This document shows, piece by piece, positions 27,701 to 35,257 of a DNA stretch of 64,000 bases. The first letter of the stretch is position 1; each line of letters starts with the position of its first letter. The position numbers and the translations under genes are program-made. Source of the DNA: Microbacterium hominis (GTDB lineage: Bacteria; Actinomycetota; Actinomycetes; Actinomycetales; Microbacteriaceae); contig NZ_CP054038.1 of assembly GCF_013282805.1 (NCBI RefSeq), forward strand, positions 310,001 through 374,000, read 5' to 3'. The notes below the pieces were generated by a model. It searched no databases. It was not told the origin of the DNA and saw only the letters and a list, made by a program, of their open reading frames with translations.

Positions 27701-27918
27701 ACTACTTCACCGGCAACCTGACGGACGCCATCGAAGGGCAGTCGTACACGCTCGGTTCGCCGAAGTACACGCCGACCGGAGTGGCGACGATCGCGGCCGG
27801 CGACGCGCTCACGCTTCCGGTGAGCGTCTCGAACGTCGCAGGCACCAGCGAGAGCGGGCTGCTGCTGTTGTACGGCAGCGCCGCCGAGAAGGACTGGGGC
27901 ACGGTCGCCATCGACTGA
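24751..27918 (+). CDS. Secreted subtilisin-family serine protease (S8)
   Basis: A 1055-residue extracellular protease. It has a signal peptide (four Arg then a hydrophobic core ending near AWA-LDA, residue ~33) and an I9-like propeptide (to ~170). The peptidase domain holds catalytic Asp206 (VAVLDSGID), His296 (GHGTHVAD) and Ser609 (GGTSGAAP). A PA (protease-associated) domain is inserted between His and Ser (about 440-540, GKIALIARG.C). Ig/Fn3-like C-terminal domains follow, with a D.N.DGQDDF calcium-like loop near 910. GGAGGG (24739-24744) lies 6 nt before the ATG. It stands alone between oppositely oriented kynurenine genes. Confidence 0.95.
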   Translation: MRQRRRRAWISGIAAAAAVPALVLGMGGAAWALDAPDPVPIPDGAIDPSIEAPVPLGVSAGLDGVTGTVEVTVRLAEPAIAESVVDGALAAGTVPTKAEQKSKRTKVDAQQKSFAKSAKALGATELGSIQLAGNVVAVSIDAADLDALAALDNVISVTPLGRYETHSTNADEVESGSLAQAIDYVEAGALHDAGYDGSGVKVAVLDSGIDYTHFNLGGPGDVAFHTACFAVANAPVAGDCADYFGPSAPKVKGGYDFVGDDWPTYGAVKPDANPLDAPSAPRFSGDKAWDGGHGTHVADIIGGRSADESHQGIAPGADLYAVKVCSSVSTSCNGVAILQGMDWSLDPNGDGDISDAVDIVNMSLGSAYGQDQDDSSFAAANLVHAGVTVVVSAGNSADRPFIVGSPSSAPGVISVAQTALPDDLQWVITTDRGITINRSVHQSWSPLPTGVISADLARPTDAGGIGCSQGAFPATMAGKIALIARGICNVSDKALFAQRAGAIAAIIYNNVAGDAPSFSFGSAEAISIPTLTITQAAGTQLVNALATGAVVATIDPASAISLANTMVGTSSRGVTVSENRAKPDIGAPGAWLSAETATGTEETNFGGTSGAAPVVSGAAALLLDKFEKAPPAEIKARLLNGADNANTTPTATGFVTTPISRIGAGEVRVAPAAAAVSWLAGPEGAGNVGFGIPSVTGLYETTLEATLTNTTGKNQKYSFATTFRDAADQASGAVSVTVTPKSATVPKGKTQKVTVHLKIDGAKLADWPFNSVGSNGDGTTLNAPEFDGWITATGAGDSVKLGWTVLPRKAAELSAPASATAVDGVATVEIANASPIAAGPLSIFGLTGTSPELPATGAGAPGSNAAVIDLAATGVRSAGANLQFAMATYERRTVLTYPAEFDVYIDTNNDGQDDFVLYNAENGGFGATGQSIVNVFDLNTGVQSAFFFNIGGFDSSTQVFTVPAAALGLTAGQTFGFSVYAFDNYFTGNLTDAIEGQSYTLGSPKYTPTGVATIAAGDALTLPVSVSNVAGTSESGLLLLYGSAAEKDWGTVAID

Positions 27919-27932
27919 CCCCGTGAACGATG

Positions 27933-27965
27933 GCGGGCCGGGTGAGGATGCCTCACCCGGCCCGC
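27933..27965. terminator. Strong bidirectional terminator
   Basis: A perfect 15-bp stem (GCGGGCCGGGTGAGG and its complement) closed by a 3-nt ATG loop, followed by TTCGTC on the + strand. It sits 14 nt after the subtilase stop and faces the kynA 3' end, so it can serve both convergent genes. Confidence 0.85.
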
Positions 27966-28002
27966 TTCGTCTGTCGGCGCGCTGCGCGCGCAGCGTGGCG
28001 CG

Positions 28003-28863
28003 CTACGCGCCCAGTTCGGTGCGCACCGCGTACAGCTCGGGGAAGAAGGTGAGCTCCAGCGCCCGCTTGAGGAAGGGCGCGCCGCTGGACCCGCCGGTGC
28101 CGGTCTTCATGCCGATGATGCGCTCGACGGTCTTCAGATGCCGGAAGCGCCAGTGCTGGAAGTTGTCCTCCAGGTCGACGAGCTCCTCGCAGGTCTCGTA
28201 CGTGGCCCAGTGGTTCTGCGGGTCTTCGTAGACGGCCGCGAGCACCGGAACCAGCTCAGGAGTGAACTCCCACGCCTGGGTGACATCGCGCTCGAGGATG
28301 GATGCCGGGATCTCGTACCCCGCACGCGCGAGCATGCGGAGGAACTCGTCGTAGAGGCTGGGGGCGTCGAGGGCGGCCTTCACCAGAGCATGGGCGTCGG
28401 GATCGGCCTCGAAGACGCGCAGCATCCCCGCGTTCTTGTTGCCGAGCGTGAACTCGATCGCCCGGTACTGGGCGGACTGGAAGCCGCTCGCGTTCCCGAG
28501 CACGCCGCGGAACTGCGCGTACTCCGCGGGGGTGAGGGTCGCCAGCACCGACCACTGCTCGGTGAGGGTCTTCTGGATGTGCTTGACCCGTGCGATGCAC
28601 TTGAGGGCCGGCGCCAGGTTGTCGTCGCGCAGCATGAGCGCCGCACCGCTGAGCTCGTGCAGCACCAGCTTCAGCCACAGCTCCGTGGTCTGGTGCTGGA
28701 TGATGAACAGCAGCTCGTCGTGGTGCTCCGGACTGCTCAGCGGACGCTGGGCGGACAGGAGCGTCTTCAGGTCGAGGTACCCGCCGTAGCTCATGCGGTC
28801 GGCGAAGTCGGTGACGACCGAGCCCTCGATCGTGCGGGTGTTGCGTTCGACGCCTTCGGTCAT
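28003..28863 (-). CDS. kynA: Tryptophan 2,3-dioxygenase
   Basis: A 286-residue haem dioxygenase that opens the indole ring of tryptophan to give N-formylkynurenine. Family marks are SYGGYLDLKTLLSAQ near residue 25, HHDELLFIIQHQTTELWLKL (about 47-66) with substrate-binding Phe/His/Arg neighbours, EYAQFRGVLGNASGFQS near 112, and HWRFRHLKTVERIIGMKTGTGG near 236, with the haem-ligand His in that region. Length is normal for bacterial enzymes. The ATG follows TACGCT by 6 nt. Confidence 0.96.
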   Translation of the reverse strand: MTEGVERNTRTIEGSVVTDFADRMSYGGYLDLKTLLSAQRPLSSPEHHDELLFIIQHQTTELWLKLVLHELSGAALMLRDDNLAPALKCIARVKHIQKTLTEQWSVLATLTPAEYAQFRGVLGNASGFQSAQYRAIEFTLGNKNAGMLRVFEADPDAHALVKAALDAPSLYDEFLRMLARAGYEIPASILERDVTQAWEFTPELVPVLAAVYEDPQNHWATYETCEELVDLEDNFQHWRFRHLKTVERIIGMKTGTGGSSGAPFLKRALELTFFPELYAVRTELGA

Positions 28864-28869
28864 CCCTCC

Positions 28870-28875
28870 AGCGTA
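28870..28875 (-). promoter_or_regulatory. TANNNT -10 box of leaderless kynA promoter
   Basis: TACGCT on the minus strand, then GGAGGG and the ATG of kynA. The six-base gap is too short for the GGAGGG to act as a normal ribosome site. Confidence 0.5.
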
Positions 28876-28908
28876 GCCAGCGGGCTCGGGGCCCGCCGGT
28901 CGGTCGCG

Positions 28909-29172
28909 TCAGATGAGGCTGAGCTCGCGCAGCTTGGTCTCGACGTCGGAATTCGACGGCTCGACGTGGTGCGAGGAGTCCGGGTACACGACGACGGGGA
29001 TGTTGGTGCGACCGGAGATCTCGCGCGCGACGTCGGCGGCGGCGGGGTCGGCGACCAGGTCGACGTACGTGTAGGCGACACCCAGTGCGTCCAGCTGCGC
29101 CTTGGTGCGCACGCAGTCGCGGCACCAGTCGGCGCCGAACATCGTCAGGGTGGTGGTCGTCTCAGAAGTCAT
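28909..29172 (-). CDS. Glutaredoxin/mycoredoxin-like protein
   Basis: An 87-residue thioredoxin-fold redox protein. The active site is WCRDC (Cys17 and Cys20), and TNIPVVVYPD holds the cis-proline. Small proteins of this type in actinobacteria work with mycothiol as mycoredoxins, although those usually have a C.YC-type site, so the exact thiol partner is uncertain. The ATG at 29172 has a GGGAG site about 10 nt upstream. The larger open frame in the same register upstream is a shadow of the glycosyltransferase gene. Confidence 0.85.
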   Translation of the reverse strand: MTSETTTTLTMFGADWCRDCVRTKAQLDALGVAYTYVDLVADPAAADVAREISGRTNIPVVVYPDSSHHVEPSNSDVETKLRELSLI

Positions 29173-29314
29173 CCGCCCATTCTCCCGCATGGATCCTGGA
29201 CGAGCGCCGCACGCCCACCCTGTCCTCCGCGAGATTGCAGCGGCGGCCGAGGGCGCCTCCGCTCGCATGTCCTCTCGTCGCGCAGATGCGCTGTCGCGGT
29301 GGGCGCGTGCGACG

Positions 29315-30469
29315 ATGGAGGCAGTGCAGCTCTCGATCATCGTTCCCACGTTCAACGAGGCTCCGAACGTCGCGGAGCTCATCCGGCGCATCGGCGCGGC
29401 CGCGCGCGGGATCGAGGCCGAGATCGTGATCGTCGACGACTCCACCGATGACACGCCGGCGATCGCGCGGGCGGTCGCCGAGACGGCATCCCTTCCTGTG
29501 CGGGTAGTCCATCGCGACGAGGCCGAAGGCGGGCTCGGCGGTGCGGTGCTCGACGGGTTCGTCGCCGCGCGGGCTGATGCGTGCCTGGTCATGGACGCCG
29601 ACCTGCAGCATCCACCCGAGAAGATCCCCGAGCTGTGGGACCGCTTCGTCGAGGGAGACGTCGACCTCGTCATCGCCTCGCGGTACGCGGGCGGCGGAAC
29701 CGCGGAAGGGCTCGCCGACCGCACGCGGGTGCTCGTCTCGAAGGCATCGACCGCGCTCACGCGGGCGATGTTCCCGATCCGTCTGAAGGACGTCTCCGAC
29801 CCGATGACGGGCTTCTTCCTGGTCGACCGCCGCGCCGTCGACCAGGCGATCCTGCAGCCGCGCGGCTTCAAGATCCTGCTCGAGATCCTCGCGCGCAGGC
29901 CGATGCGCGTCGCCGAGATCCCGTTCGAGTTCGCCGACCGTCACGCGGGGGACTCCAAGGCGTCGGTGCGGCAGGGCATCCACTTCCTCACCCAGCTCAC
30001 CGCGCTGCGGTTCGGCAAGATGTCGATGTTCGCCCTCATCGGCGGTCTCGGCGCGATCGCCAACCTCGCGATCGTCTGGGCGCTGACCGGACTCGGCATG
30101 GACTACGTCATCGCGGCGATCATCGCCGCGGAGACGACGATCATCGGCAACTTCCTGCTGCTGGAGCGCTTCGTCTTCCACGACATGCGCGCCTCCGCGT
30201 CGGTCGGCTGGCTGAGGTTCGTGAAGTCGTTCACGTTCAACAACGCCGAAGCCCTCGTGCGCATCCCGATCATGGCGCTGCTGGTCGAGTCGTGGCACAT
30301 CTCGGCGGTCGTGGCGACCGGCATCACCCTCGTCGCCGCGTTCGTGGTGCGCTTCGTCTTCCACTCCCTCGTCGTCTACGCGCCGCGCAAGCCCGGCGCG
30401 GAGCCGTCGCGAAGCCGGCGCTTCGTCGAGGCCGTCGACGACGAGGCGATGGCCCCCGGCGAGCTGTAG
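29315..30469 (+). CDS. Family 2 glycosyltransferase fused to a GtrA-like membrane domain
   Basis: A 384-residue protein. Residues 1-235 are a GT2 domain like polyprenol-phosphate mannosyl/glucosyl transferases: LSIIVPTFNEAPNV, IVDDSTDDTPA, MDADLQHPPEKIP (DxD) and SDPMTGFFLVDR. Residues about 240-365 contain four membrane helices of the GtrA type. It probably moves a sugar from an NDP donor to polyprenyl phosphate and helps flip the product for cell-wall glycan or glycoprotein assembly. The ATG at 29315 was chosen, though a GTG nine bases later is possible; no good ribosome site is seen. Confidence 0.88.
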   Translation: MEAVQLSIIVPTFNEAPNVAELIRRIGAAARGIEAEIVIVDDSTDDTPAIARAVAETASLPVRVVHRDEAEGGLGGAVLDGFVAARADACLVMDADLQHPPEKIPELWDRFVEGDVDLVIASRYAGGGTAEGLADRTRVLVSKASTALTRAMFPIRLKDVSDPMTGFFLVDRRAVDQAILQPRGFKILLEILARRPMRVAEIPFEFADRHAGDSKASVRQGIHFLTQLTALRFGKMSMFALIGGLGAIANLAIVWALTGLGMDYVIAAIIAAETTIIGNFLLLERFVFHDMRASASVGWLRFVKSFTFNNAEALVRIPIMALLVESWHISAVVATGITLVAAFVVRFVFHSLVVYAPRKPGAEPSRSRRFVEAVDDEAMAPGEL

Positions 30470-30520
30470 GCCCGGGCGAGCGACCGCGCGCCGGGGAGCG
30501 GCAGCGCGCGGCATCCACAT

Positions 30521-30860
30521 TTGCTGAGATCAGGTGTTTGCCGCCTGCGGTCCGGTGCCGTTTGCTGAGATCAGGTGTTTCGGTGCCCGTTTGCTGAGAT
30601 CAGGTGTTGCCGCCTGCGGTCCGCTGCCGCTTGCTGAGATCAGGTGTTTGCCACCTGCGGTCCGGTGCCCGTTTGCTGAGATCAGGTGATCTGCCGAAAC
30701 CAGGACGATGGGGATGCCTCGCGTCCTGTTCTCAGCAGAACACCTGATCTCGGCAACACGCGCGGCCCCGCCCCCAGAACAGGTGATCTCGGCAACACCC
30801 GCGGCGCAGCCGCCAGAACAGGTGATCTCGGCAACGCGCGCCGCCTGATCTCGTCAGAAC
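30521..30860. repeat. Nine-copy array of TTGCTGAGATCAGGTG elements, direct then inverted
   Basis: Five direct copies of TTGCTGAGATCAGGTGTTT or close variants start at 30521, 30562, 30591, 30631 and 30673. They are separated by a second repeated phrase, GCCGCCTGCGGTCCGGTGCC (30540, 30609, and 30650 with one change). Four copies in the opposite direction follow: AACACCTGATCTCGGCAA at 30739-30756, AGGTGATCTCGGCAA at 30781-30795 and 30820-30834, and a partial one at 30844-30860. In the second and third inverted copies the outer half reads AGGTG where the mirror image would be CACCT, so only the GAGATCA core is constant. The array lies between convergent genes and contains no credible open frame. 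Confidence 0.85.
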
Positions 30861-30867
30861 CGCTGGT

Positions 30868-31875
30868 CTAGAGAGTGGATGCCGCGCTCGCGGCGCCGGG
30901 AGCGGCATCCATTCCTCCCGCTGAGGCGGCGGCGAGCCGCACCCCGGTGAGGCGGTCGGCCAGATCGACCGCGCGCGCGGCCTCGCCGGCATCCCGCAGC
31001 GACCGCCACCGGCGCTGACCCACCGGCGGCCCCATCACGCCGCCGCGGCGCGAGGGCACCACGAGGTCGCCGCTGCGCAGGCCCGCGGCGGTGACCGCGT
31101 GCAGGGCCGGGAGGGCGGCGTCGGCGGCGCACTGGCCGAACACCCCGCGAGTCAGCAGCGCCCCGCTGACGCGGGTGAGGAGCGTGTCGCGCGCCTGCAT
31201 CTCCGGCGGGGCGATGTTCGTCATCGCGACACCCGGGTGGCAGAGCACGGTGCGTAGCCCCCATCCGCCGGTGTCCGATCGGCGGGCGAGCTCGGTCGCG
31301 TAGAGGGCGAGTGCGGCCTTGGAGGCCGCGTACGCCCGCATGGCGCGGTAGCCGTGCTCGAGCTGCGGGTCGTCCCACTGCACCCGCCCGGTGCGCACCG
31401 CGAGGCTGCACTGCACCGCGAGGCGCGTGCGCGAGGCCTGGAGAAGGGGCAGGATGCCGGCCAGCAGCGCCGCATGCCCGAGGAAGTTCGTCTGCAGGTG
31501 CAGCTCGGTGCCGTCGGCGGTGAGGTGGCGCACCGGGTCGCCCAGCATCACGATGCCGGCGTTGATCACCACGATGTCGATCCGCGCGCCGGCGGACATG
31601 AGGTCGGCCGCGAGGGTGCGCGCCGATGCGGTCGACGCGAGGTCGAGGTCGTACAGCGTGAACCGGCCGGCGGGAGCGTCGGCAGTCAGTCGCGCGACCA
31701 CCGCCTCGCCCTTCGCTCGGTTTCGCACCGGCATCAGCACGTGCGCGCCGGCGCTCGCGAGATCCCGGGCGATCTCGAGGCCGACGCCGTCGCTCGCGCC
31801 CGTGACGAGTGCGCGACGGCCCGACAGATCGGGCAGATCGATGGTCCAGCGTCGGGGCGGGGTGGCGGCATCCAT
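30868..31875 (-). CDS. Short-chain dehydrogenase/reductase
   Basis: A 335-residue SDR of the retinol-dehydrogenase/WW-oxidoreductase-like extended-tail type. The coenzyme motif is TGASDGVGLEIARDL near residue 27, INAGI near 108 and the active-site YAASKAAL near 190. Arg in PVRNRAKGE suggests NADP preference. The last 16 residues (GGMDAAPGAASAAS...) are low complexity. The ATG at 31875 has GAGGAGA about 6 nt upstream, which decides it over the longer frame. The physiological substrate is unknown. Confidence 0.88.
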   Translation of the reverse strand: MDAATPPRRWTIDLPDLSGRRALVTGASDGVGLEIARDLASAGAHVLMPVRNRAKGEAVVARLTADAPAGRFTLYDLDLASTASARTLAADLMSAGARIDIVVINAGIVMLGDPVRHLTADGTELHLQTNFLGHAALLAGILPLLQASRTRLAVQCSLAVRTGRVQWDDPQLEHGYRAMRAYAASKAALALYATELARRSDTGGWGLRTVLCHPGVAMTNIAPPEMQARDTLLTRVSGALLTRGVFGQCAADAALPALHAVTAAGLRSGDLVVPSRRGGVMGPPVGQRRWRSLRDAGEAARAVDLADRLTGVRLAAASAGGMDAAPGAASAASTL

Positions 31876-32034
31876 GTTCGTCTCCTCGGACAGTATCGGG
31901 CGGGTGAGCGATCGGTCGGTAGTGCGGCGTGCGACGGCGACGGCGAGGCCGTCGACCTCGCCTGCGCAGAGCCGGCGCGCGGGCGCGCTGATACATGCCG
32001 CCCGGTGGATGCCGCCACCCCGGCCCGGCGCGGC

Positions 32035-32040
32035 TAGGCT
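32035..32040 (+). promoter_or_regulatory. TANNNT -10 box before the 117-residue protein
   Basis: TAGGCT, seven bases, then the ATG at 32048, with no ribosome site. Probable leaderless promoter. Confidence 0.45.
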
Positions 32041-32047
32041 GGCCGCC

Positions 32048-32401
32048 ATGCCTCCCGCCGACTGGATCGAGCACCGACGTGCCGACGGTGAGCTGGTCGG
32101 CTGGATCGTCCCCGCCGGCGACGGGTTCCGTGTGCGCGATCTGCTCGGGCGCGAGGTGACCGGCGAGGTGGACTGGCTCGAGGCCGAGGAGACCCTCGAC
32201 GCGCTCGGCATCGGCTACCTCGCCGACGCCTACACCCTGCGGCTGCCCGACGGGGCCGAGCGGCCGGTGCGGATCTCCGAGGCGAGCTCCCGCGGCATCA
32301 CGGTCGTCGCCGACGAGTTCGGCGCCGCGAAGACGGTCGGCGCGGTGCTGGACAGCTGGCGCCTCCCGTTCCCCGCACCCGCCGACCTGCGCCCGATCTG
32401 A
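32048..32401 (+). CDS. Hypothetical protein, 117 residues
   Basis: A small soluble protein with no recognised family. It is acidic, starts MPPADWIEHRRADGELVGWI, and has an alternating beta/turn pattern (DGFRVRDLLGREVTGEVDW, YTLRLPDGAERPVRISEASS). No signal peptide, Cys or metal motif is visible. The upstream -10 box and normal codon bias for its neighbours support expression. Divergent from the SDR gene with 172 bases between starts. Function unknown. Confidence 0.75.
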   Translation: MPPADWIEHRRADGELVGWIVPAGDGFRVRDLLGREVTGEVDWLEAEETLDALGIGYLADAYTLRLPDGAERPVRISEASSRGITVVADEFGAAKTVGAVLDSWRLPFPAPADLRPI

Positions 32402-32502
32402 GGTCGGGTCGGGATCGGGGCCAGGTTCAGCCTGCTCGCCCGCGGCGGTGTGCGCGCTCGGCGCAGGAGAGGGGACGCCGCGCCCGCCGGCGCACACGCC
32501 GA

Positions 32503-32532
32503 AGGGGTGAGCGGATCGCTCCGCCCACCCCT
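32503..32532. terminator. Terminator hairpin after the LVIVD-repeat gene
   Basis: A 13-bp stem with one mismatch (AGGGGTGAGCGGA against TCCGCCCACCCCT) and a TCGC loop, 22 nt past the stop of the minus-strand gene at 32554. It may also stop the + strand gene ending at 32401. Confidence 0.65.
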
Positions 32533-32553
32533 CCGTGGTCCGACGTCGGCGTG

Positions 32554-34350
32554 TTACATGCTGCCGGCGAGAGCCTGGAGCGCCTCGACGACTGCCGCGT
32601 TCGCGCCGGCCTTGCGGACGGCGTTGTCGAACTGCGTCTGCACCGCGGTGGCGCTGGCGGACGAGCCGGCCAGCTTCTCCGCCTGCTCCACGGACTTGCG
32701 CACCTGCTTCAGGTCGTTGCCGACCAGCGTGCCCGCGCGCTCGGCCTGGTCGATGTACGACCGGGCCACGGCGAAGCTCGGGGTGTGCATGATCGGCTCC
32801 TGCGACTGGGCGTTGAGCTGGTCGACCTGTACGGCCATCGCCGCGGCGATCTCGTTGGCCGACAGCATCGCGCTCGGCGTGAGCGCGAGGGAGTCGAAGC
32901 CGCGCGCGATCTCGCTGCCCAGCACGTTGCCGTTGTACCAGTACGTCGACCAGTAGCCGCCGAGCACGAGGGAGGCCGTGCTGATCGGGCCGCGGTCGAA
33001 GGACGCGATCTCCACCGGGTTCTCACTGTCGGTGAAGTCGACGATCGACAGACCGCCCTGGTACCAGGCCTGCACCATGATGTCGCGGCCGGGAACCGGG
33101 ATCAGCGAGCCGTTGTGGGCGACGCAGTTCTCCTGCGAGGTCTGGACGACCGGCAGCTTGTAGTAGCTGGCGAACTCGAGCTTGCCGGCGACGATGTCGA
33201 AGATCGCGTCGGCGCCCCAGTCCATGCGGTCGCCCTCACGGCACCGGGCGCCGCTGCCGCCGCCCCACTCGTCGGTGAAGACGACCTTCGTGCCGTCGTT
33301 GTTGAACGTGGCCGAGTGCCAGTACGCGAAGCCGGGGTCGGTGACCGCGTCGATGCGCATCGGATTGGCGGGGTCGCTGATGTCGATCAGGATGCCGTTG
33401 CCCTCGCACGCGCCGGCAGCGAGTCCGACGGCCGGGTAGACCGTGATGTCGTGGCAGGCGTCGGTCGCCGACGTCGACTGGGTGCCTTCGCCGTGGTTTC
33501 CGCCCGGCCAGAGGCCGGCGGGGCTGCCGGTCTCCGCGTCGGTGAACAGGCGCGCCTTGTTGACGACCTCGGCCGCTGCCGGGTTCGCGAGCGGAACCTT
33601 GATCACCTCGACGAGGAACCGCGATCCGAGGATCGGGTCGCCGTCCGCGTCGAGCTGCGACTCGATGGTGTTGCCGTTCACGTTCGTGCAGCCGCCGGGG
33701 ACGTTCGGCGACGTCGTGCGCGCACCGCCGGTGCCGGAGACGTACACGTAGACGTTCTCGCTGTCGTCGGGGTCCGGGACCACGGTGTGCGTGTGCGAGC
33801 CACGGCACGTCTGCACCGCCGCGACCTGAACCGGTGCCGTCAGGTCGGAGATGTCGAAGACGCGGACGCCGCGGAAGTTCTGCGGGTCGCCCGTGGCCGG
33901 GCTCGGCGAGGTGCCGCAGTCGAGGCGGCCGGGCGCGGACTCCACCGACATGAACAGGATGTCGCCGTAGACCGACACATCGCCCTGACCGCCCGGACAC
34001 ACGAACGTGCCGTCGAGGCTCGGGCTGGCGGGGTCGCTGATGTCGTAGATCTGGAAGCCGTAGTAGCTGCCGACGATCGCCTTGTCGCCGGTGAAGGCGA
34101 GGTCGGAGTTGTACGCGGTCGGGTTGACGTTGAAAGCGAACGGCCCCTCCTTGGGCAGGTTCGCCAGCAGCGCGATGTTCGACGCGGCCTGCTCGGCATC
34201 GGCGAGACCGGCTCCGAGGTTCTCTCGCGGGTCGTCTTCGGCGACGGCGGCGCCCGCGGTGGCGGAGATCATCGACGCGCCGAGCACGATGGCTCCGGCG
34301 GCAGCCACGGCGCGGCGGCGCCATGACGAGGGGGCGGATCTGTCTCTCAT
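32554..34350 (-). CDS. Secreted LVIVD-repeat beta-propeller-like protein
   Basis: A 598-residue exported protein. It has a signal peptide (RRR then a hydrophobic core, cleavage near AVA-EDD, residue ~38). Repeats of the LVIVD type (YDISDPASPSLDGTF, FDISDLTAPVQVAAV, IDISDPANPMRIDAV, VDFTDSENPVEIASF) are spaced as in a beta-propeller. Several Cys and His residues (HTHTVVPD, CHDITVY, NCVAHNGS) could bind metal. The C-terminal ~100 residues are helical (QVDQLNAQ, KLAGSSASATAVQ). It is transcribed away from a DUF305 lipoprotein gene. The family is seen on cell surfaces; its activity is not established. Confidence 0.88.
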   Translation of the reverse strand: MRDRSAPSSWRRRAVAAAGAIVLGASMISATAGAAVAEDDPRENLGAGLADAEQAASNIALLANLPKEGPFAFNVNPTAYNSDLAFTGDKAIVGSYYGFQIYDISDPASPSLDGTFVCPGGQGDVSVYGDILFMSVESAPGRLDCGTSPSPATGDPQNFRGVRVFDISDLTAPVQVAAVQTCRGSHTHTVVPDPDDSENVYVYVSGTGGARTTSPNVPGGCTNVNGNTIESQLDADGDPILGSRFLVEVIKVPLANPAAAEVVNKARLFTDAETGSPAGLWPGGNHGEGTQSTSATDACHDITVYPAVGLAAGACEGNGILIDISDPANPMRIDAVTDPGFAYWHSATFNNDGTKVVFTDEWGGGSGARCREGDRMDWGADAIFDIVAGKLEFASYYKLPVVQTSQENCVAHNGSLIPVPGRDIMVQAWYQGGLSIVDFTDSENPVEIASFDRGPISTASLVLGGYWSTYWYNGNVLGSEIARGFDSLALTPSAMLSANEIAAAMAVQVDQLNAQSQEPIMHTPSFAVARSYIDQAERAGTLVGNDLKQVRKSVEQAEKLAGSSASATAVQTQFDNAVRKAGANAAVVEALQALAGSM

Positions 34351-34544
34351 GGGGTGGGGGCCCTTTCAGGATCATCGTTGATGTCGAGACGTGTTCAGTT
34401 GCACTGCGTTCGATCGCGCGGCGAGCCGGCGAATGCATCCCGAAAGTCGAACCTGCGACCCCGCGGGTTACATATCAGCGAATCTATAGTCAATTCTCAG
34501 CAGATCGCTAGGATCAAATCTCCGGCCTTGGCCGATCTGCTTCG
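34351..34544. promoter_or_regulatory. Divergent promoter region, locally AT-rich
   Basis: This gap between the LVIVD and DUF305 genes is much richer in A and T than its surroundings around 34468-34520. On the minus strand TTGACT (34488-34493) and TAACCC (34465-34470) are 17 bases apart and could be the LVIVD promoter. On the + strand TATAGT (34485-34490) and TAGGAT (34509-34514) are possible -10 boxes for the lipoprotein gene, without clear -35 partners. Shared control of the pair is plausible. Confidence 0.4.
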
Positions 34545-35228
34545 ATGTCGAACATTGGATGGTGCGTTGTGTCAGACACCGTTTTCCGCGCGGGCCTGGT
34601 GATTGTCCTCGGCCTGGGTGCGCTGGGACTGTCGGCGTGTACCGCTGACGAGCCCCCGTTCGTGGAGTCGACCGCTCCCGTCGTGCAAATCGGGGCGCCC
34701 GGAGAGCCCAACCGCGAGCTCAGCGCGGAGGAGCAGGAGGCACTCACCTCGCCCGAACACGTCGAGGCGGATGTCGTGTTCATCCGCGACATGCTCGAGC
34801 ATCACGCGCAGGCGCTCGTCATGACCGGGCTCGTGCCCGACAACAGCGACGACCCCGACCTGGCGCTCCTCGCCGAGCGCATGCAGCTCAGCCAGGATGC
34901 CGAGATGGACCAGCTCGAGAAGTGGCTGCAGGATCGCGGCGAGGCGGTGCGCGACCCCGACGGCCACGGCCATTCCGCCGAGGACATGCCCGGCATGCTC
35001 ACCGACGCCCAGCTCGCCGAGCTCGAAGCGGCAGACGGCGCGGAGTTCGACCTGCTGTTCCTCGAGTACATGATCCAGCACCACGAGGGCGCGATCGCCA
35101 TGGTGCAGGAGCTCTACGCCGCCGGCGGGGGAATGGAGCTCGCCGTCGACGACATCGCCCGTCACGTCGAGGCCGACCAGGGGATCGAGATCGCGCGGAT
35201 GCAGCAGATGATCGCCGAGCGCTCCTGA
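34545..35228 (+). CDS. DUF305 lipoprotein
   Basis: A 227-residue exported protein. The lipobox LGLSAC (Cys at about 32) predicts a diacylglyceryl anchor. Two DUF305 half-repeats follow: VFIRDMLEHHAQAL near residue 79 and LFLEYMIQHHEGAIAMVQEL near 165, each with adjacent His and Met residues, separated by a GHGHS-containing loop. DUF305 proteins such as CopM bind copper through these His/Met clusters. The start is either ATG 34545 or GTG 34569; the GTG gives a shorter, more normal signal peptide, but neither has a strong ribosome site. Confidence 0.88.
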   Translation: MSNIGWCVVSDTVFRAGLVIVLGLGALGLSACTADEPPFVESTAPVVQIGAPGEPNRELSAEEQEALTSPEHVEADVVFIRDMLEHHAQALVMTGLVPDNSDDPDLALLAERMQLSQDAEMDQLEKWLQDRGEAVRDPDGHGHSAEDMPGMLTDAQLAELEAADGAEFDLLFLEYMIQHHEGAIAMVQELYAAGGGMELAVDDIARHVEADQGIEIARMQQMIAERS

Positions 35229-35245
35229 ACCGCCGTCGACGCGGC

Positions 35246-35251
35246 TACGCT
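35246..35251 (+). promoter_or_regulatory. TANNNT -10 box before the ACT-domain gene
   Basis: TACGCT, then GACCTC, then the GTG start at 35258, with no ribosome site. Probable leaderless promoter close behind the DUF305 gene. Confidence 0.45.
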
Positions 35252-35257
35252 GACCTC

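Noticed and set aside
30521..30860. CRISPR array
   Set aside because: The repeats change direction, spacing is irregular, the spacers are themselves repeated, and no cas genes are near.
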